NCBI GenBank assembly: GCA_022266195.1
Contig: WHVY01000003.1
Coordinates: 7,006,001-7,070,000, forward strand
Length of the DNA: 64,000 nt
Reading direction: 5' to 3'
From: Tetranychus cinnabarinus
Lineage: Eukaryota > Arthropoda > Arachnida > Trombidiformes > Tetranychidae
This document shows, one piece after another, positions 1 through 10,700 of this stretch; positions within the stretch are counted from its first letter, which is position 1; each line of letters starts with the position of its first letter. The notes beneath the pieces are model-generated. The model had not been told where the DNA came from, ran no database searches, and saw only the letters and a list, made by a program, of their open reading frames with translations. Made by a program: the position numbers and the translations under genes.

Positions 1-457
1 CATCCAGACTCTGGATGAGTTTGGAAGAAAACTTTTCATTCTTCAATCAGAAACACGTTACCAAGATAATCAGATGTGAGGATGAAAACTCGAATAACCA
101 TCAATATGATTGACTTTAATCTTTACTTTTGATTTTACTTTTTTCATCATTTTATCAGCTATTACAATCCCTGTTAGGAATGTAAGGAGTAATGAGCATG
201 ATGAAGATGAGCTAAGAATCTGATGATCATGAGAATGAATTTCTCTGTTGCCTTCACTTACAGTTTACAGATATTGAACCTAATTAGTGGTGTAAATCAA
301 TGAACCCAAGTCTAATAATTTTTGATGACTTTCCATCATTTCTTTCATCCATTATTTTCCTGTTCAATATCAATTAACCATTTGCTTTTCCATCAATGGT
401 TCGATATCAAACCTTGCAACTTCGTATTCTCGATGATTCTTGGAAAAGTCAATCTTG
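1..457. other. intergenic, no gene seen
   Basis: AT-rich sequence without a convincing reading frame, splice-site pair or RNA gene. It ends at the TA target site of the Tc1-type transposon. Confidence 0.6.
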
Positions 458-459
458 TA

Positions 460-487
460 CACTCTGTTCAGAAAGTTTAGGACGCGC
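460..487 (+). repeat. left outer terminal inverted repeat
   Basis: 28 bp starting CACTCTGTTCA and ending GGACGCGC. It pairs with 1920-1947 with one mismatch (G/T at position 12). Confidence 0.95.
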
Positions 488-654
488 GCCAAATCATTGA
501 TTCTGTTTAAACTGTTGCTAGTTTAGGGACTAAATTGCTAAGTAATGGCCCCAAAGGCATGGTCAATCAATTTATAAACAATAAACAAGTTTAATTTTAA
601 CGGTGCAATTACAGTTAGTTTAACTTTGTCTTTACCATTATAATCAATTTTCAA

Positions 655-667
655 AAAGTTTAGGACG
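655..667 (+). repeat. left inner direct repeat, likely transposase site
   Basis: AAAGTTTAGGACG, identical to the core of the outer repeat at 472-484 and 183 bp inside it. It is a probable second transposase-binding site of the left end. Confidence 0.85.
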
Positions 668-699
668 TCAGGCCATTTCTTAACCTCAGAATTCAATAA

Positions 700-1713
700 A
701 GTAAGTCAACGTTCGTATATCGTATATTAACTTCAGAAGAAAAGGCACAGATTGACATTTTGCATCAAACACACCCTGATTGGAATTTCACGGAAATTGC
801 AAAGGCAATTGGAAGGAGTAGACAGAACGTTAGTAGGTATTTAGCCAATCCGCAAACTTTTGGGACAAGTAAAAGATCAGGAAGACCGAAAGTTACGTCA
901 CCAGCTGAAGATAGATTGATTGCAAGAACAGCAAAAAAGGAAAAGATGTCGGTTCGAGAGATCAAAAGTGATCTAAATCTGACTTGTAGCAGTACCACTG
1001 TTTGGAATAGACTTGTCACTGACCCAACCATAAGTTTCGGCCGTCACAAATCTAAACCCACTCTGACAGCAGCTCACAAAAAGATGAGATTAGATTTTGC
1101 CATTCGGAATTTGTCTCTTACCGATTCTGATTGGGAAAACATTATCTGGTCAGATGAAAAAAAGTGGAATTTGGATGGTCCTGACGGTCTGAGGTCATAT
1201 TGGTTTGATTTGAGATCTGAGAAAACTGTTTTCTCACGTCGTCATTCAGGAGGTGGTGGTGTTTTGACTTGGGCAGGTTTCGCAGCTAAAGGTTGCACTC
1301 CAATCGTTTTCAATTCGAGCAAAATGAATGCTGATGGGTATCAAGATATCTTAGCTGAGAATTTGTTACCATTTGGTCCATTAATAACGACCGGAGATTA
1401 CGTCTTTATGCACGATAATGCACCACCTCATAGAGCTATATCAACGAAATCTTGGTTAGAAGTTAATGAGGTGAAGGTTATGAGCTGGCCACCTTATAGC
1501 CCTGATTTGAACCCCATTGAGAACCTTTGGGGTTGGTTAGTTAGGAAAGTTTATGCTCATGGCCATCAATTCAGAACCGTTTCCGACTTAAAAATAGCGA
1601 TATTGAATAACTGGTCTCAAATTCCGCAAGAGCTAACCCAAACACTTGCACTTTCTGTCAAAGACAGACTTATCAAAGTTGTCCAGAATAATGGAGGTTC
1701 AATTGATTATTGA
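700..1713 (+). CDS. Tc1/mariner transposase, DD34E, without a visible ATG
   Basis: Cuts and rejoins the element through its terminal repeats. The frame is open from 700 to the stop at 1713. The part resembling the family N-terminus begins about 727 (ILTSEEKAQIDILHQ) and leads into a first helix-turn-helix (IAKAIGRSRQNVSRYL). A GRPK linker and a second helix-turn-helix (SVREIKSDLNLTCSSTTVWNRL region) follow. The catalytic triad is intact: SDEKKW, HDNAPPH and SPDLNPIENLW, with 34 residues between the second Asp and the Glu. No in-frame ATG lies upstream of the first DNA-binding helix; the frame is closed by TAA at 697 and the first in-frame ATG is at 946. So the start codon is mutated, non-canonical or supplied by an unseen exon. 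About 320-330 residues is close to family length. Confidence 0.92.
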   Translation, partial: SKSTFVYRILTSEEKAQIDILHQTHPDWNFTEIAKAIGRSRQNVSRYLANPQTFGTSKRSGRPKVTSPAEDRLIARTAKKEKMSVREIKSDLNLTCSSTTVWNRLVTDPTISFGRHKSKPTLTAAHKKMRLDFAIRNLSLTDSDWENIIWSDEKKWNLDGPDGLRSYWFDLRSEKTVFSRRHSGGGGVLTWAGFAAKGCTPIVFNSSKMNADGYQDILAENLLPFGPLITTGDYVFMHDNAPPHRAISTKSWLEVNEVKVMSWPPYSPDLNPIENLWGWLVRKVYAHGHQFRTVSDLKIAILNNWSQIPQELTQTLALSVKDRLIKVVQNNGGSIDY

Positions 1714-1739
1714 CCTATTAAACTGATTTAAATTAAATA

Positions 1740-1752
1740 CGTCCTAAACTTT
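1740..1752 (-). repeat. right inner direct repeat
   Basis: Inverse copy of the 13-bp core AAAGTTTAGGACG, 183 bp inside the copy in the right outer repeat (1923-1935). Confidence 0.85.
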
Positions 1753-1919
1753 CTGAAAAAAATTGCAATGATAATAAGTTCGAGCGATTACCAATCAGAC
1801 CAGTGATCGAAGTTTAAGCTACAAACTTATGCATATCAAAGAGAGGTTTATTACCAATATTTCTGAATAGTTAATTAAACTTTAATATAATGCATTCAAT
1901 TAGATTAGGTCATTCATTT

Positions 1920-1947
1920 GCGCGTCCTAAACTTTATGAACAGAGTG
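1920..1947 (-). repeat. right outer terminal inverted repeat
   Basis: Inverse complement of 460-487 with a single mismatch, followed by the TA target duplication at 1948-1949. Confidence 0.95.
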
Positions 1948-1949
1948 TA

Positions 1950-3842
1950 ATTAGAAAATGACATTTTTCGATTTTCAGTATTTTCCACAATTTATCAATT
2001 TCCATCAATAATTTAAGTGACTTCAAGTGATGAAACATTTTCTTTTGTTTCTTCATTTTTACCTCAGTGTCTTGTGATGGAACCAAGGCTGAAATTAATG
2101 ATAACTCAATGCTAATTTAGATTATTTTCATTCTTCATTCTTCCATTGTTTATATTCAATCATGTTTCCAGTTGATATAATATCATGAGCTTTATCATCG
2201 ATAACATCACAGAGTAAATGGATTCTCTGATTTGTTTTCATCTTTAACTTTCTTCTTCCTTTCCCTTGAATTGAAAAAAACGAAAAGACTGAGGACAATG
2301 TTTATCGTAAAAGATTATTTATACATAATATAATAGCAAAAGGAAGAATAATGATGATCATGATGATGAGGGTGATGATGAAGTGGAGATAGACAAGGGA
2401 AGAAAAGATGAAAATATAAAATTCTGTGTGACCATGAAAGATGAATGAATTGAGTGAAAAATGACGGCTTCAAGTTATCCATAATAGATTGAACAGTTTA
2501 CTCAATTTTCATCAATCAGTAAATGTTAGTCTTGGAACGTAATTCTTGTTATCAACTACAATCGATTTACAACAATTTATCCTGCAAATAGATTAATAGA
2601 CAGTTTAGTTTTTATGGTGAATACATTATTTGTCTCATTAAGACTTGTGGACTTTATTGTTCACCCAGCTTGGTTTATCATGAAAAGATGTTCAATATTT
2701 TTTCACTGTTTTCTCATCATTACAATAATGATAATCCTTTTCATCTCTGAATTTTTCTCGCTTTTCAATCTTAAGGTTTGAGAAGGAAATCAAATGAAAC
2801 CCAAATTTGGGTAAAAGAAAAATGTGAAACTTGTTCTTTCTTTCTTTTCTCAATTGAAATTTTGAAAAATGATCTTCTCAAGCCAAGAAAACAATCTTCT
2901 TTGACTCTTTTTCATTCTAACAGTCATAACCAAAGGAAAACCTTTGTTATCGTTGAATGTCTTCTAATGAATGATGATCAACATGGTGAAACTTTAGTTT
3001 AGTTTTTTTGTCTTCTTTCCTCATCGTCAACCACCAAACCTGCTATTTTTTGCTTCCAATTTAATAACAACTTAACTCATCATTTATCTGTAAATGCAAT
3101 AACATACACTATTGACTGATATGGAGCTTTGTGTAAATATTCATGCTCTATGATATTAGTGGTACGGCATGTGTCTATGTGGGACGATCTGTGTCTGCCT
3201 GAACTGAAACTGCAGTATAGTTAGCTTGAAATCAGACTATACATAAAAATGTCCTGGGTGTTTTTTATTCTGTAGGCCTGTTGTGCTAACTCATGAAGGG
3301 GTGAGATTTTAGATTTCAGATTTGAAACTGGACTTTCACAGGTTGAAGAACCATGAGATCGAATGCTCGATTTCATTCAAAGGCACTCCGTTAGTTGCCT
3401 CTAAGTGAAATTGATAGGTCATATTCTGAGAGTGCCGAATTTTACGATTACTTTTACTTGATGTTTGTTACATGTTGAAAACTAGCGTTTCCATAATATT
3501 GGGTAGCTAAATTTGTTTTAGAAAAATTAATTTATCTTTTCAACGTCGCGAGATTTTAACTTGTAACAAAAATCAACCCATCTGAAAAGGTTTGAACTCT
3601 CAGAAAATAAAACCAAATGTCATTTAAAGGGAAACTAATTTAGGGCTCTAGGTGCTATTGCACTATCAATGTTGAGGAAAGGTTTTGTTTGTATGCAGTG
3701 TAGGAAACAAATAAATTGGACAAAAGGAACTATCTTCGAAAGAGGTAAATTTACCATTTCGACCTGCCTAAAACTCCTGTTTTATTGGTGTCAAAGTTAC
3801 ACGTATGGATCTAGGGATAATTGAAAAACTGTTTCACACCAT
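1950..3842. other. intergenic, no supported gene
   Basis: AT-rich DNA with short GAT-rich runs near 2345-2390. A 74-codon frame at 2778-3002 starts at TTG and has no recognisable domain, so I do not call it. A stretch at 3361-3415 resembles 7713-7766. Confidence 0.5.
3361..3415 (+). repeat. dispersed repeat, copy 1
   Basis: About 55 bp around ATGCTCGATTTCATTCAAAG that resembles 7713-7766 in the same orientation, with scattered mismatches and small gaps. Origin unknown. Confidence 0.5.
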
Positions 3843-3845
3843 ATA

Positions 3846-4087
3846 CAGCTGCGAAAATGGAGTTAGACCTCGATACCATATCTTTGGCGCATTGTTTGGT
3901 ATCCAAGCATACCATAGTCAATTTTTTGAGATAAATTAAGCACAATAAACATCGATTCAATGCCTTGACCAATGAGCCCTGAGTTGATTAGCAAAATTTA
4001 TCTCAAAAAATTGACTATCGGTATGCTTGGATACCAAACAATGCGCCAAAGATATGGTATCGAGGTCTAACTCCATTTTCGCAGCCG
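3846..4087. mobile_element. palindromic MITE with TA flanks
   Basis: Two nearly perfect inverted arms of about 93 bp (3846-3937 and 3995-4087) are separated by a 57-bp unpaired spacer. The termini read C(A/G)GCTGCGAAAATGG and the element is flanked by TA on both sides (3844-3845, 4088-4089), which fits a non-autonomous Tc1/mariner-type hairpin element. No coding capacity. Its ends do not match the Tc1 element at 460-1947, so that transposase is probably not its driver. Confidence 0.8.
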
Positions 4088-4629
4088 TATCTTGAGTATT
4101 GAAATTATTTTTTAACTATTTTCTCTGCATAGGTATGTTTCATTATACTGAATAAATAAACAGATGTTGACAGGTAAAGGTAAAGTGGTAGATAATGATG
4201 AAACTATGATGCATAAACGCAAATAAAACCGATTACCCTAAATCAAAAAGACAAGTTTGGATTTTCGTTTGCAAAGAACGTGACAGACTCAAGACAATTT
4301 GAGACAGCAATATGTGTATTTTTCGCATCCCTAATATAATAATTCACTCTACTGGAATTATGTCCAGTTCTAACTGGAGTTTTCCGCTGACTGAATCCAG
4401 CTTCGATTAATGTAGTTGCTGCAGTTGCTGATGACTCTATCATTAACGATTGCATCTTCCTTAAACATATTTTTTAACATTGTACCAATTGTATTGATGC
4501 CGAATTATTGAATGGAGTATCTTGGTTCGCTTCATCTTGTGACTAGACGACGATAAAATGGACCAGATTGTACCGATAATTTTGTAAGATATAAATGCAT
4601 CAGTTACTAATATGAATTATTATTGCAGA

Positions 4630-5990
4630 CCGTATTGACGAGCATAGTGGCACCGCGCTTTTTTGACAATAGAAGTTGTATTGGGCCTCTATATAATAAG
4701 CTAAAATTTACATTTTAACCGGTCATAACAGTTGACAGTTTTTTGTCAACTTCTCACGCGACATTTTAAATCAGTTTTTTATGTTTTAAACCATTTTTGT
4801 GATTTTTTCATAATGTTTTAAACATCTGCCGGTCTAGTGCCTCATTCAAGTTATATGACCCTCAGAGGATATCGATCAAAAAAATGTAATTTAAAATTTT
4901 CACTCTCGAACCGGTCTTAATGAAAATTTTTTCTGTGACTTCCTTCCACTGCAGTAAGTGTTTTAACCAACTAAATAAACCATCTTGATTCTGCCAATAC
5001 CAAAAAAAACAACAAAAAGACTTTCATCTTTAAAATTTTCGTGACCCTTTTATTTTTCGGAAATATTGGTTTTACCATTTTAACTTTTTTTGTGACTTCT
5101 GTCCACTACAGTAAGTGTTTCATCACCAAATAAACCATCTTGATTCTGCCAATACCAAAAACAACACCAAAAAGACCTTCATCTTTAAAACTTTTGTGAC
5201 CCTTTTATTTTTCGGAAATATTGGTTTTACCATTTCAACTTGTGTGTCTTGTGTCGGGTTATCGCTGCCCACGCTGTCAAGCGAATCGGGTGCGCAGATT
5301 TCGATTGAAAATACTCAGGACGCTCCGAACCCCAGAAAACGAAATTCTGTTTATTGACATATCTGTCAAGATAGAAATGCGTCTCATCACTGAAAATGAT
5401 ATCTTCATGATTAATCTATTTAATCTTCAGATTTCAATCATTTGGTAAACTTGCGAAGAAAAGCAGTCCGTTATTCCATTGCAGCAGGAGTCAGTTTTTG
5501 GCCAACACTAATTTTATAAGGAAACATTTTAGAAACCTACGCAGCATAACCCTTAGTGTTTCACGTGGAATACCTAATTTTTGCCCGGCTCTTAGGAAAA
5601 AAATCCTTAGGATTTTCTGGTGTTGTGACGGTATAACTTGGTCCTGGTTGGTCATAACGTTTTTCATCAAAGGAAGCACTCGTGGTGAATTTTTCAACGT
5701 ATCTACATAATATTCAGTAACAAAAAAGATTAATTAGGAGTGTTAGAAAGAAAAAACGCAAAAAGCTTAAAAAAGCGTATAAATTAAAATTTTTCATGTT
5801 GAATTAGTCACCTTCTGAGGGTTATGTCCGAAACTGACAGATCTCTCCCATATTTTGTGTGAATTTTGCGTATAGCAGCACTAACATTTTTACTATTTAC
5901 GAAGTAAAATTCAATTAAATCAACTTTTATTTGAATAGAGTCATCCATCTTTAAAGATTTGCAATGATAATTAAACTGACTAAAATTGTG
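4630..5990 (-). pseudogene. decayed DDE transposase with DUF4817-type N-terminus
   Basis: Read on the minus strand, broken pieces follow the order of a transposase. Near 5830-5960 is an N-terminal helix-turn-helix (IQIKVDLIEFYFVNSKNVSA). Near 5500-5600 is LGIPRETLRVMLRRFLK followed by FPYKISVGQKLTPAAME. Near 5260-5400 is EDIIFSDETHFYLDRYVNKQ followed by FVFWGSERPE, containing the first catalytic Asp. DETLTV lies near 5115. A poor match to a second-Asp DGAT-like segment lies near 4650-4690. Stops and frameshifts separate the pieces and the third acidic motif was not found. Family assignment rests on motif order only; terminal repeats were not identified. Confidence 0.7.
4935..5248. repeat. two-copy tandem duplication inside the decayed transposon
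   Basis: About 157 bp repeated head to tail (4935-5091 and 5092-5248). Both copies contain CCATCTTGATTCTGCCAATA and TTTTATTTTTCGGAAATATT. The duplicated segment is part of the former transposase coding region. Confidence 0.9.
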
Positions 5991-6345
5991 TTCAAACAAA
6001 ACTTCAAGTATTTCCGTATCCGATGATATACAAAAGTGGTAACCTCTACCGTTTCCCTAAGCAAAAAAAACCTACTTCAAATTATCACACCCCATTGGCC
6101 ACCCTGAACAAACCATTTCTTGAAGCTTTCAATCTTTCAATTTGGCATCGATTACTGAACCAACTGAAGAATGCCTCGATAAAAAACTGACACCTTTGTA
6201 ACCTCTAGTCTTCCGATATCGATACAAAGCAGCAGATATACATTTAATTGAAGTTGAATCTTTACTTCATTATTTTTTATCTTCAAGATGAACTTGATTA
6301 CTCAGTTGATCACATGATCAACTTATACACCTTTGAGTTGCTCAA

Positions 6346-7038
6346 TTGTCACATCTGTGCTGTCAATCTTGTGATATTTGTTGTAAATCGGAAAAATTCA
6401 ATTCTAATCAACCTTTAATATCACTGGTTGTGTCCACTGTTATTATAAGTGCTTGCCCCTTCCAACGTCGTGATGTTAAACAGTCTTATGATAATGGTTT
6501 TAACCAAATCAAGTCCGAATTAAGTGACTGTGCTCCCAATCAACCATTGAAACAATGTCAGACAACACTTATCGACCGACTGGCTAGTACCTTGGATGTG
6601 ATTGGTGAATCCAATGGTGAATACATGAAGATCATATCCGAATTAATTGACAATGTGAAAAACATTAAAGAACTAAAAACAACGAACGACCGGACGGTAA
6701 TGAATGAACGTCTACTACATAGTATCCATGCAAACAGCCAGAAATGGGAGGAAATCCAACACTTGCTGGAGAAGGCAAAACTGCTTGAATCTTCGTCTAT
6801 TGAAAGTGTGAAGGTAGACGTTACAACGTCAGCGGGAACTATTAAGCGTAAGCAAGATAAGTTGGAAACGGCGTCACCACGAAAGAAAAAAGCCTCAAAG
6901 AGCTACTACCGATGTCCAGTCGTTGAATGTGGCTTTGTACACAATACAGAAGTAATGAAAGACCATGTCACCGAAACCCATAATATGAATGTCATAAAGA
7001 CCTCTTATGAAACTGTGACTTTAACATCAGCCGAATAG
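6346..7038 (+). CDS. hypothetical protein with a single zinc-finger-like motif
   Basis: Not recognised. The frame is open for 230 codons but the first codon at 6346 is TTG; the first in-frame ATG is at 6625 and would give 137 residues, so the true start may lie in an unseen upstream exon. The middle is charged and probably helical (IISELIDNVKNIKELK, WEEIQHLLEKAKLLESSS). A basic patch (KRKQDK, SPRKKKASK) resembling a nuclear localisation signal follows. The end holds CPVVEC and HVTETH, a C-x4-C-x11-H-x4-H arrangement like a C2H2 finger with off-standard spacing. It lies between transposon debris and a motif-rich repeat region, so it could be a captured or retroposed gene fragment. A loose likeness to the end of NSE2-type SUMO ligases was considered but is too weak to use. 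Confidence 0.4.
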   Translation: MSHLCCQSCDICCKSEKFNSNQPLISLVVSTVIISACPFQRRDVKQSYDNGFNQIKSELSDCAPNQPLKQCQTTLIDRLASTLDVIGESNGEYMKIISELIDNVKNIKELKTTNDRTVMNERLLHSIHANSQKWEEIQHLLEKAKLLESSSIESVKVDVTTSAGTIKRKQDKLETASPRKKKASKSYYRCPVVECGFVHNTEVMKDHVTETHNMNVIKTSYETVTLTSAE

Positions 7039-7129
7039 AAGACTATGCTGAAGAAATGAATTGATAGAGAATTAGAGAAGGAGGCAAACAGAAAACAAGA
7101 GAAGCAAGGAGACCAAACCCTGATCGAGA

Positions 7130-7710
7130 AACCATAATAACCGACTGGATATGGACCCAAGGATATGAAAAAATGGTGCATAAGATGGAACCAATCATAG
7201 ATAAGATTTTAAACAATAATTTGTACCGACCTCAAACCAATTGTAATTCGCAAATAATCCCAGATTGTGCCCAAACTAAATAGTCTCAACATGAAAACTT
7301 TCAACCAAATTTTTAATACTCTCCGACTGGTACTTTTTTAATCATTACTATATGCAAATTTACCTAAACAATAAACCGACCTGAAATGTATCCCAAATGT
7401 AAACAATTGTATTTACCGACCGACTAGAACAAAACAAATCAAAAATAATACAATTCATGCATCAACCGACCTGAAACCTATTTTTATAATACAAACCTTA
7501 ATATTCATAATCAATACATGCAACGCTTACCGGCCAGAAACTTATACTTACAGGGCAAAGAAATATAATTCTGATGTAAAAAACTCGACCAAAAAAGGGT
7601 TGAGACCTAAAAATTTCTGAGAATAAACAGTGGAAGCCCCAACCGACGAGAACTGAGTTGCTGTAACCCAGTCGGTAGCCGGCCGGTCGGTGCTGAAACA
7701 ATTTGCCCGA
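7130..7710. repeat. stretch with recurring ACCGACC/ACCGACT motifs
   Basis: The hexamer CCGACC or CCGACT, often as ACCGACCT(C/G)AAA, recurs near 7140, 7228, 7326, 7377, 7414, 7418 and 7466. It continues near 7640, and as the inverted form CAGTCGG and CCGGTCGG near 7668-7690. This is far above expectation in such AT-rich DNA. Spacing is irregular (roughly 40-100 bp). No gene or known repeat family recognised. Confidence 0.55.
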
Positions 7711-7712
7711 AA

Positions 7713-7766
7713 AAATGCTCGAGTTCACTCAAGGACACTTTGTTATATGACCTCTAATTGAATTTC
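7713..7766 (+). repeat. dispersed repeat, copy 2
   Basis: Diverged direct copy of 3361-3415, sharing ATGCTCGA, TTCA, CTCAAGG and a CCTCTAATTGAA-like end. Confidence 0.5.
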
Positions 7767-7767
7767 A

Positions 7768-10700
7768 AGCTCTCATCTGATCAAGATTGATGCTCAACCA
7801 CAGTGACGCTAAAAACACATTATCAAAAATTTTAAGTTTGATTTGCAAAAAAATCAAGTATTTCATCATTTTTAAATTTTAGAGCCAAATCTTGCTTATA
7901 TTAATAAAACTTCATTACTACTTTTGGGCTGACTGTTACCTGAAAACTTACGAATTTTTCGTCAATTCTGACTCTTATTTCAACACAACACTACACTAAA
8001 CTAGATTAATCCAAATCTAAACAGTCTATCAAAACTTGGTTTACCTTTCATTTTCACTGGTTCATTGTTTGTAAAACAGATTGAATAGTTTGTTTACCTT
8101 CATGTTGGATACTTATTAATTAGATTTTAGAAGTTGCAGAAAAAAGTGCTTTTAAAGGTCAAGAATCTTTCTTTTTATATTGTTACTTTATTGGACAGTA
8201 ATCAAGGTCAACAAGACTCGTTATAATGTTATTATAAATATTTACATATTAGCAAAGCAACAGATTGCTTTACATTGTAAACTGTTGGTCTAAATTATAC
8301 ATCATTACCATTAACCTAAATGGTTAGATTAATTTTAAGAGGCGAAGCAAAAAAGTTTACTTTTTGTTTGAACAATTTGATATAACAATATTGGATAATA
8401 TCATCATCCATATGGATTATAAGATGAAAATTGATCAAATAAGTTGCTCTCATTGAATACAGTGGAGACAGGGAATGCAAATAAAACATGATAACTGATG
8501 AGAAACATTGCATATCAAGTGAATCACTTTGACCAGAAAAAAACAAACACGATCAAGTTAATTGCACTCAGTTTCTTACATCAATTGCAAGATAATTTTT
8601 TGCAGTTGTTTTAATTTCTTCACTTGATTAGAGTTCAATTGATCAAGTTGCACCAAACATTATTTTACATTTGGTTTCATTTGGATGAATAAAATTGAAT
8701 CAATTATGAATCAGTTGATTGTGTTGAAAGGGAAAAATAATATTCAATTGTTGAAGACAAAAGCTTGAAATTGAATCTTGAAAGTTAATTCAATTTGAAG
8801 TTTACCAAAAGATAAAACATTATGTTTGATTGAAAGCGTAAAGTGTTGTTGCTATTCAGAGTTGTGCCTTCATTGAGACTCACATTTTTGATTCACTTCT
8901 TGATCATTTCAAGCTTGAACGAGCCAACTCAAATCGGAAGCGATTAATCTTTCCTAAATCCTTATTATCAAGATTCAAAACTTTTCCAGTTTTTTTTTCA
9001 CTTCTTCTTCTTCTTGTTCCTCTGTTCTTGGTTTTGCACCATGAAAAATGAAAAGGAATGAGAAAAGGAATGAGATTGAAGATGATGAAGAAAAGGTCTG
9101 AAGGAAATGAAATTTTTCATTTACAATTCTCATTTTGTTGATTGCCGAGTGAAAGAGTGTTGAACAGGGAGGAAGAGGGAAGCCAAGGAATGATCAGTAA
9201 TTGCCACAATTACCATAACATTAACATTAAACGATGAGAGAAGTGAAGGAAAAATGATTCTCAGTTAATTATAACCATTAAGTTGATTGAAATTGATAAA
9301 AGTATACAATTAAAATGATCCATTTCGAGTATAATTGTTGACATTTTCATTAAATTTTTGTTTCTTTTCTGTTTCTTCAATTGTCAACATCTTCCTGACA
9401 TCGATTGAAATTTTATGAAATTTTCTTCACTGATTGTTCTTGTCTGATCAATCAACTTGCGTTTTAATTAAACTGGTAACTTGGTGATTTAGTGGCAAAT
9501 GATTGGTTACAAGATGTAGAGTTGATTGAAAAGAGCTAATCAAAGTTTCGCTTGCAATTCTTGTCGTTTCATTTATTATTAATATTTTGCTCTTCGATTC
9601 CTTTTTCTGGTTTACTATTGATACAAGTTATTTACTTTCATCCTTTGACCTTTTCACGTTTATTTCTCACTGTTTTGACCTTTTATCGAGTGGACAGTTT
9701 ATGGGTTGAAGTCTGGATCATTTTAAATTGTCTGGTTTTTTCTTGTCTGGGTTTTACTATTGGTTCGTCTTTTGCCTTTCATCTCGGTTTACTTTTAATC
9801 AGCCATCTTGAGTCAGATTGGAAATGACTGATCAACATTTTGTGATCAGATTGCAGTTTCCTTTAAATATTAACTTGAATGTTTCTCTTGATGGTCAGTT
9901 GATCATTTAATCAATGAGATTTCCAATGGATAACATTTGGAGAGACATTTAGGAATCTAAAAGTTATCTATTCATTCTCATTATTCTGTAGGCTGTTTCT
10001 CTAGAGTTTTCACATCTTCCATCCATTCCCTGTGCTGATGAAGAGATGGACAAATTGGTGCCGAATTTTCTTGAAATGTGAATCGATTTGATTCACTTCT
10101 CAATGGAGGCAACGTTTCTGGTTAACCAGATTTAATTGGTTTACTGCGATAGATTAGCAATCACTTTGCATAAGTGATTCAGTGAAATTCATTTGGAAAA
10201 CCCAATTTTTCAAATTTCTATTCTTGAAAATCTCGAGATTCATGAGCTATATTTCATCAAGTTTAAAATGACCGGCATCATCTTGGTGTGAGGATGAGTT
10301 TCTTGTTTCATCTCTTAATTGAAGACTAGCAGCTAACGTGAAAAGGGTAAATTAAAGTTGAGATGAATTCAAGTTTAAAAGATAAGTTTCCAATTTTTAG
10401 ATTCTTTGGCTGTTCAAATATTACGATTGTTACCAATGGATTGGACTAAAATAATGATTATCTACAGGGAAGAGAGAGATGATTGAAAAGGATAAACAAA
10501 TAAATAGTGTTCTTATGGTGAATGAAATAAGTAATGGTTAACTGGGTAAGGCTGAGATTGAGAGATGAAAAGAGGATGATGATAATGATAACATACCAAG
10601 AGGCAATTGTGAATAACTATTAGTTGAATAAAAGCTTGAAAGTCAAGCATTTTGCTTTGGTCTGTATCCGATATCAGAATATTTTCCTCATTTTCTTCTT

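Larger units (their letters stand above)
458..1949 (+). mobile_element. Tc1-type DNA transposon with IR/DR ends
   Basis: The element runs from 460 to 1947 and is flanked by TA at 458-459 and 1948-1949, the target duplication expected for Tc1/mariner. The outer inverted repeats (28 bp, starting CACTCTGTTCA) differ at one base. A second, inner copy of the core AAAGTTTAGGACG occurs inside each end, and the outer-to-inner distance is exactly 183 bp on both sides. This is the double-repeat IR/DR layout known from Tc3 and Sleeping Beauty relatives. Between the ends lies one long transposase frame without internal stops. The near-perfect repeats and open frame suggest a recent insertion. Confidence 0.95.

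Noticed and set aside
700..736. A 36-bp intron (GTAAGT at 701 to CAG at 736) supplying the transposase start
   Set aside because: Too short to be spliced by the usual machinery and no ATG precedes it in a matching frame.
9552..9827. 91-codon hydrophobic frame
   Set aside because: Starts at TTG, no signal or domain pattern that is distinguishable from AT-rich chance, no splice context.
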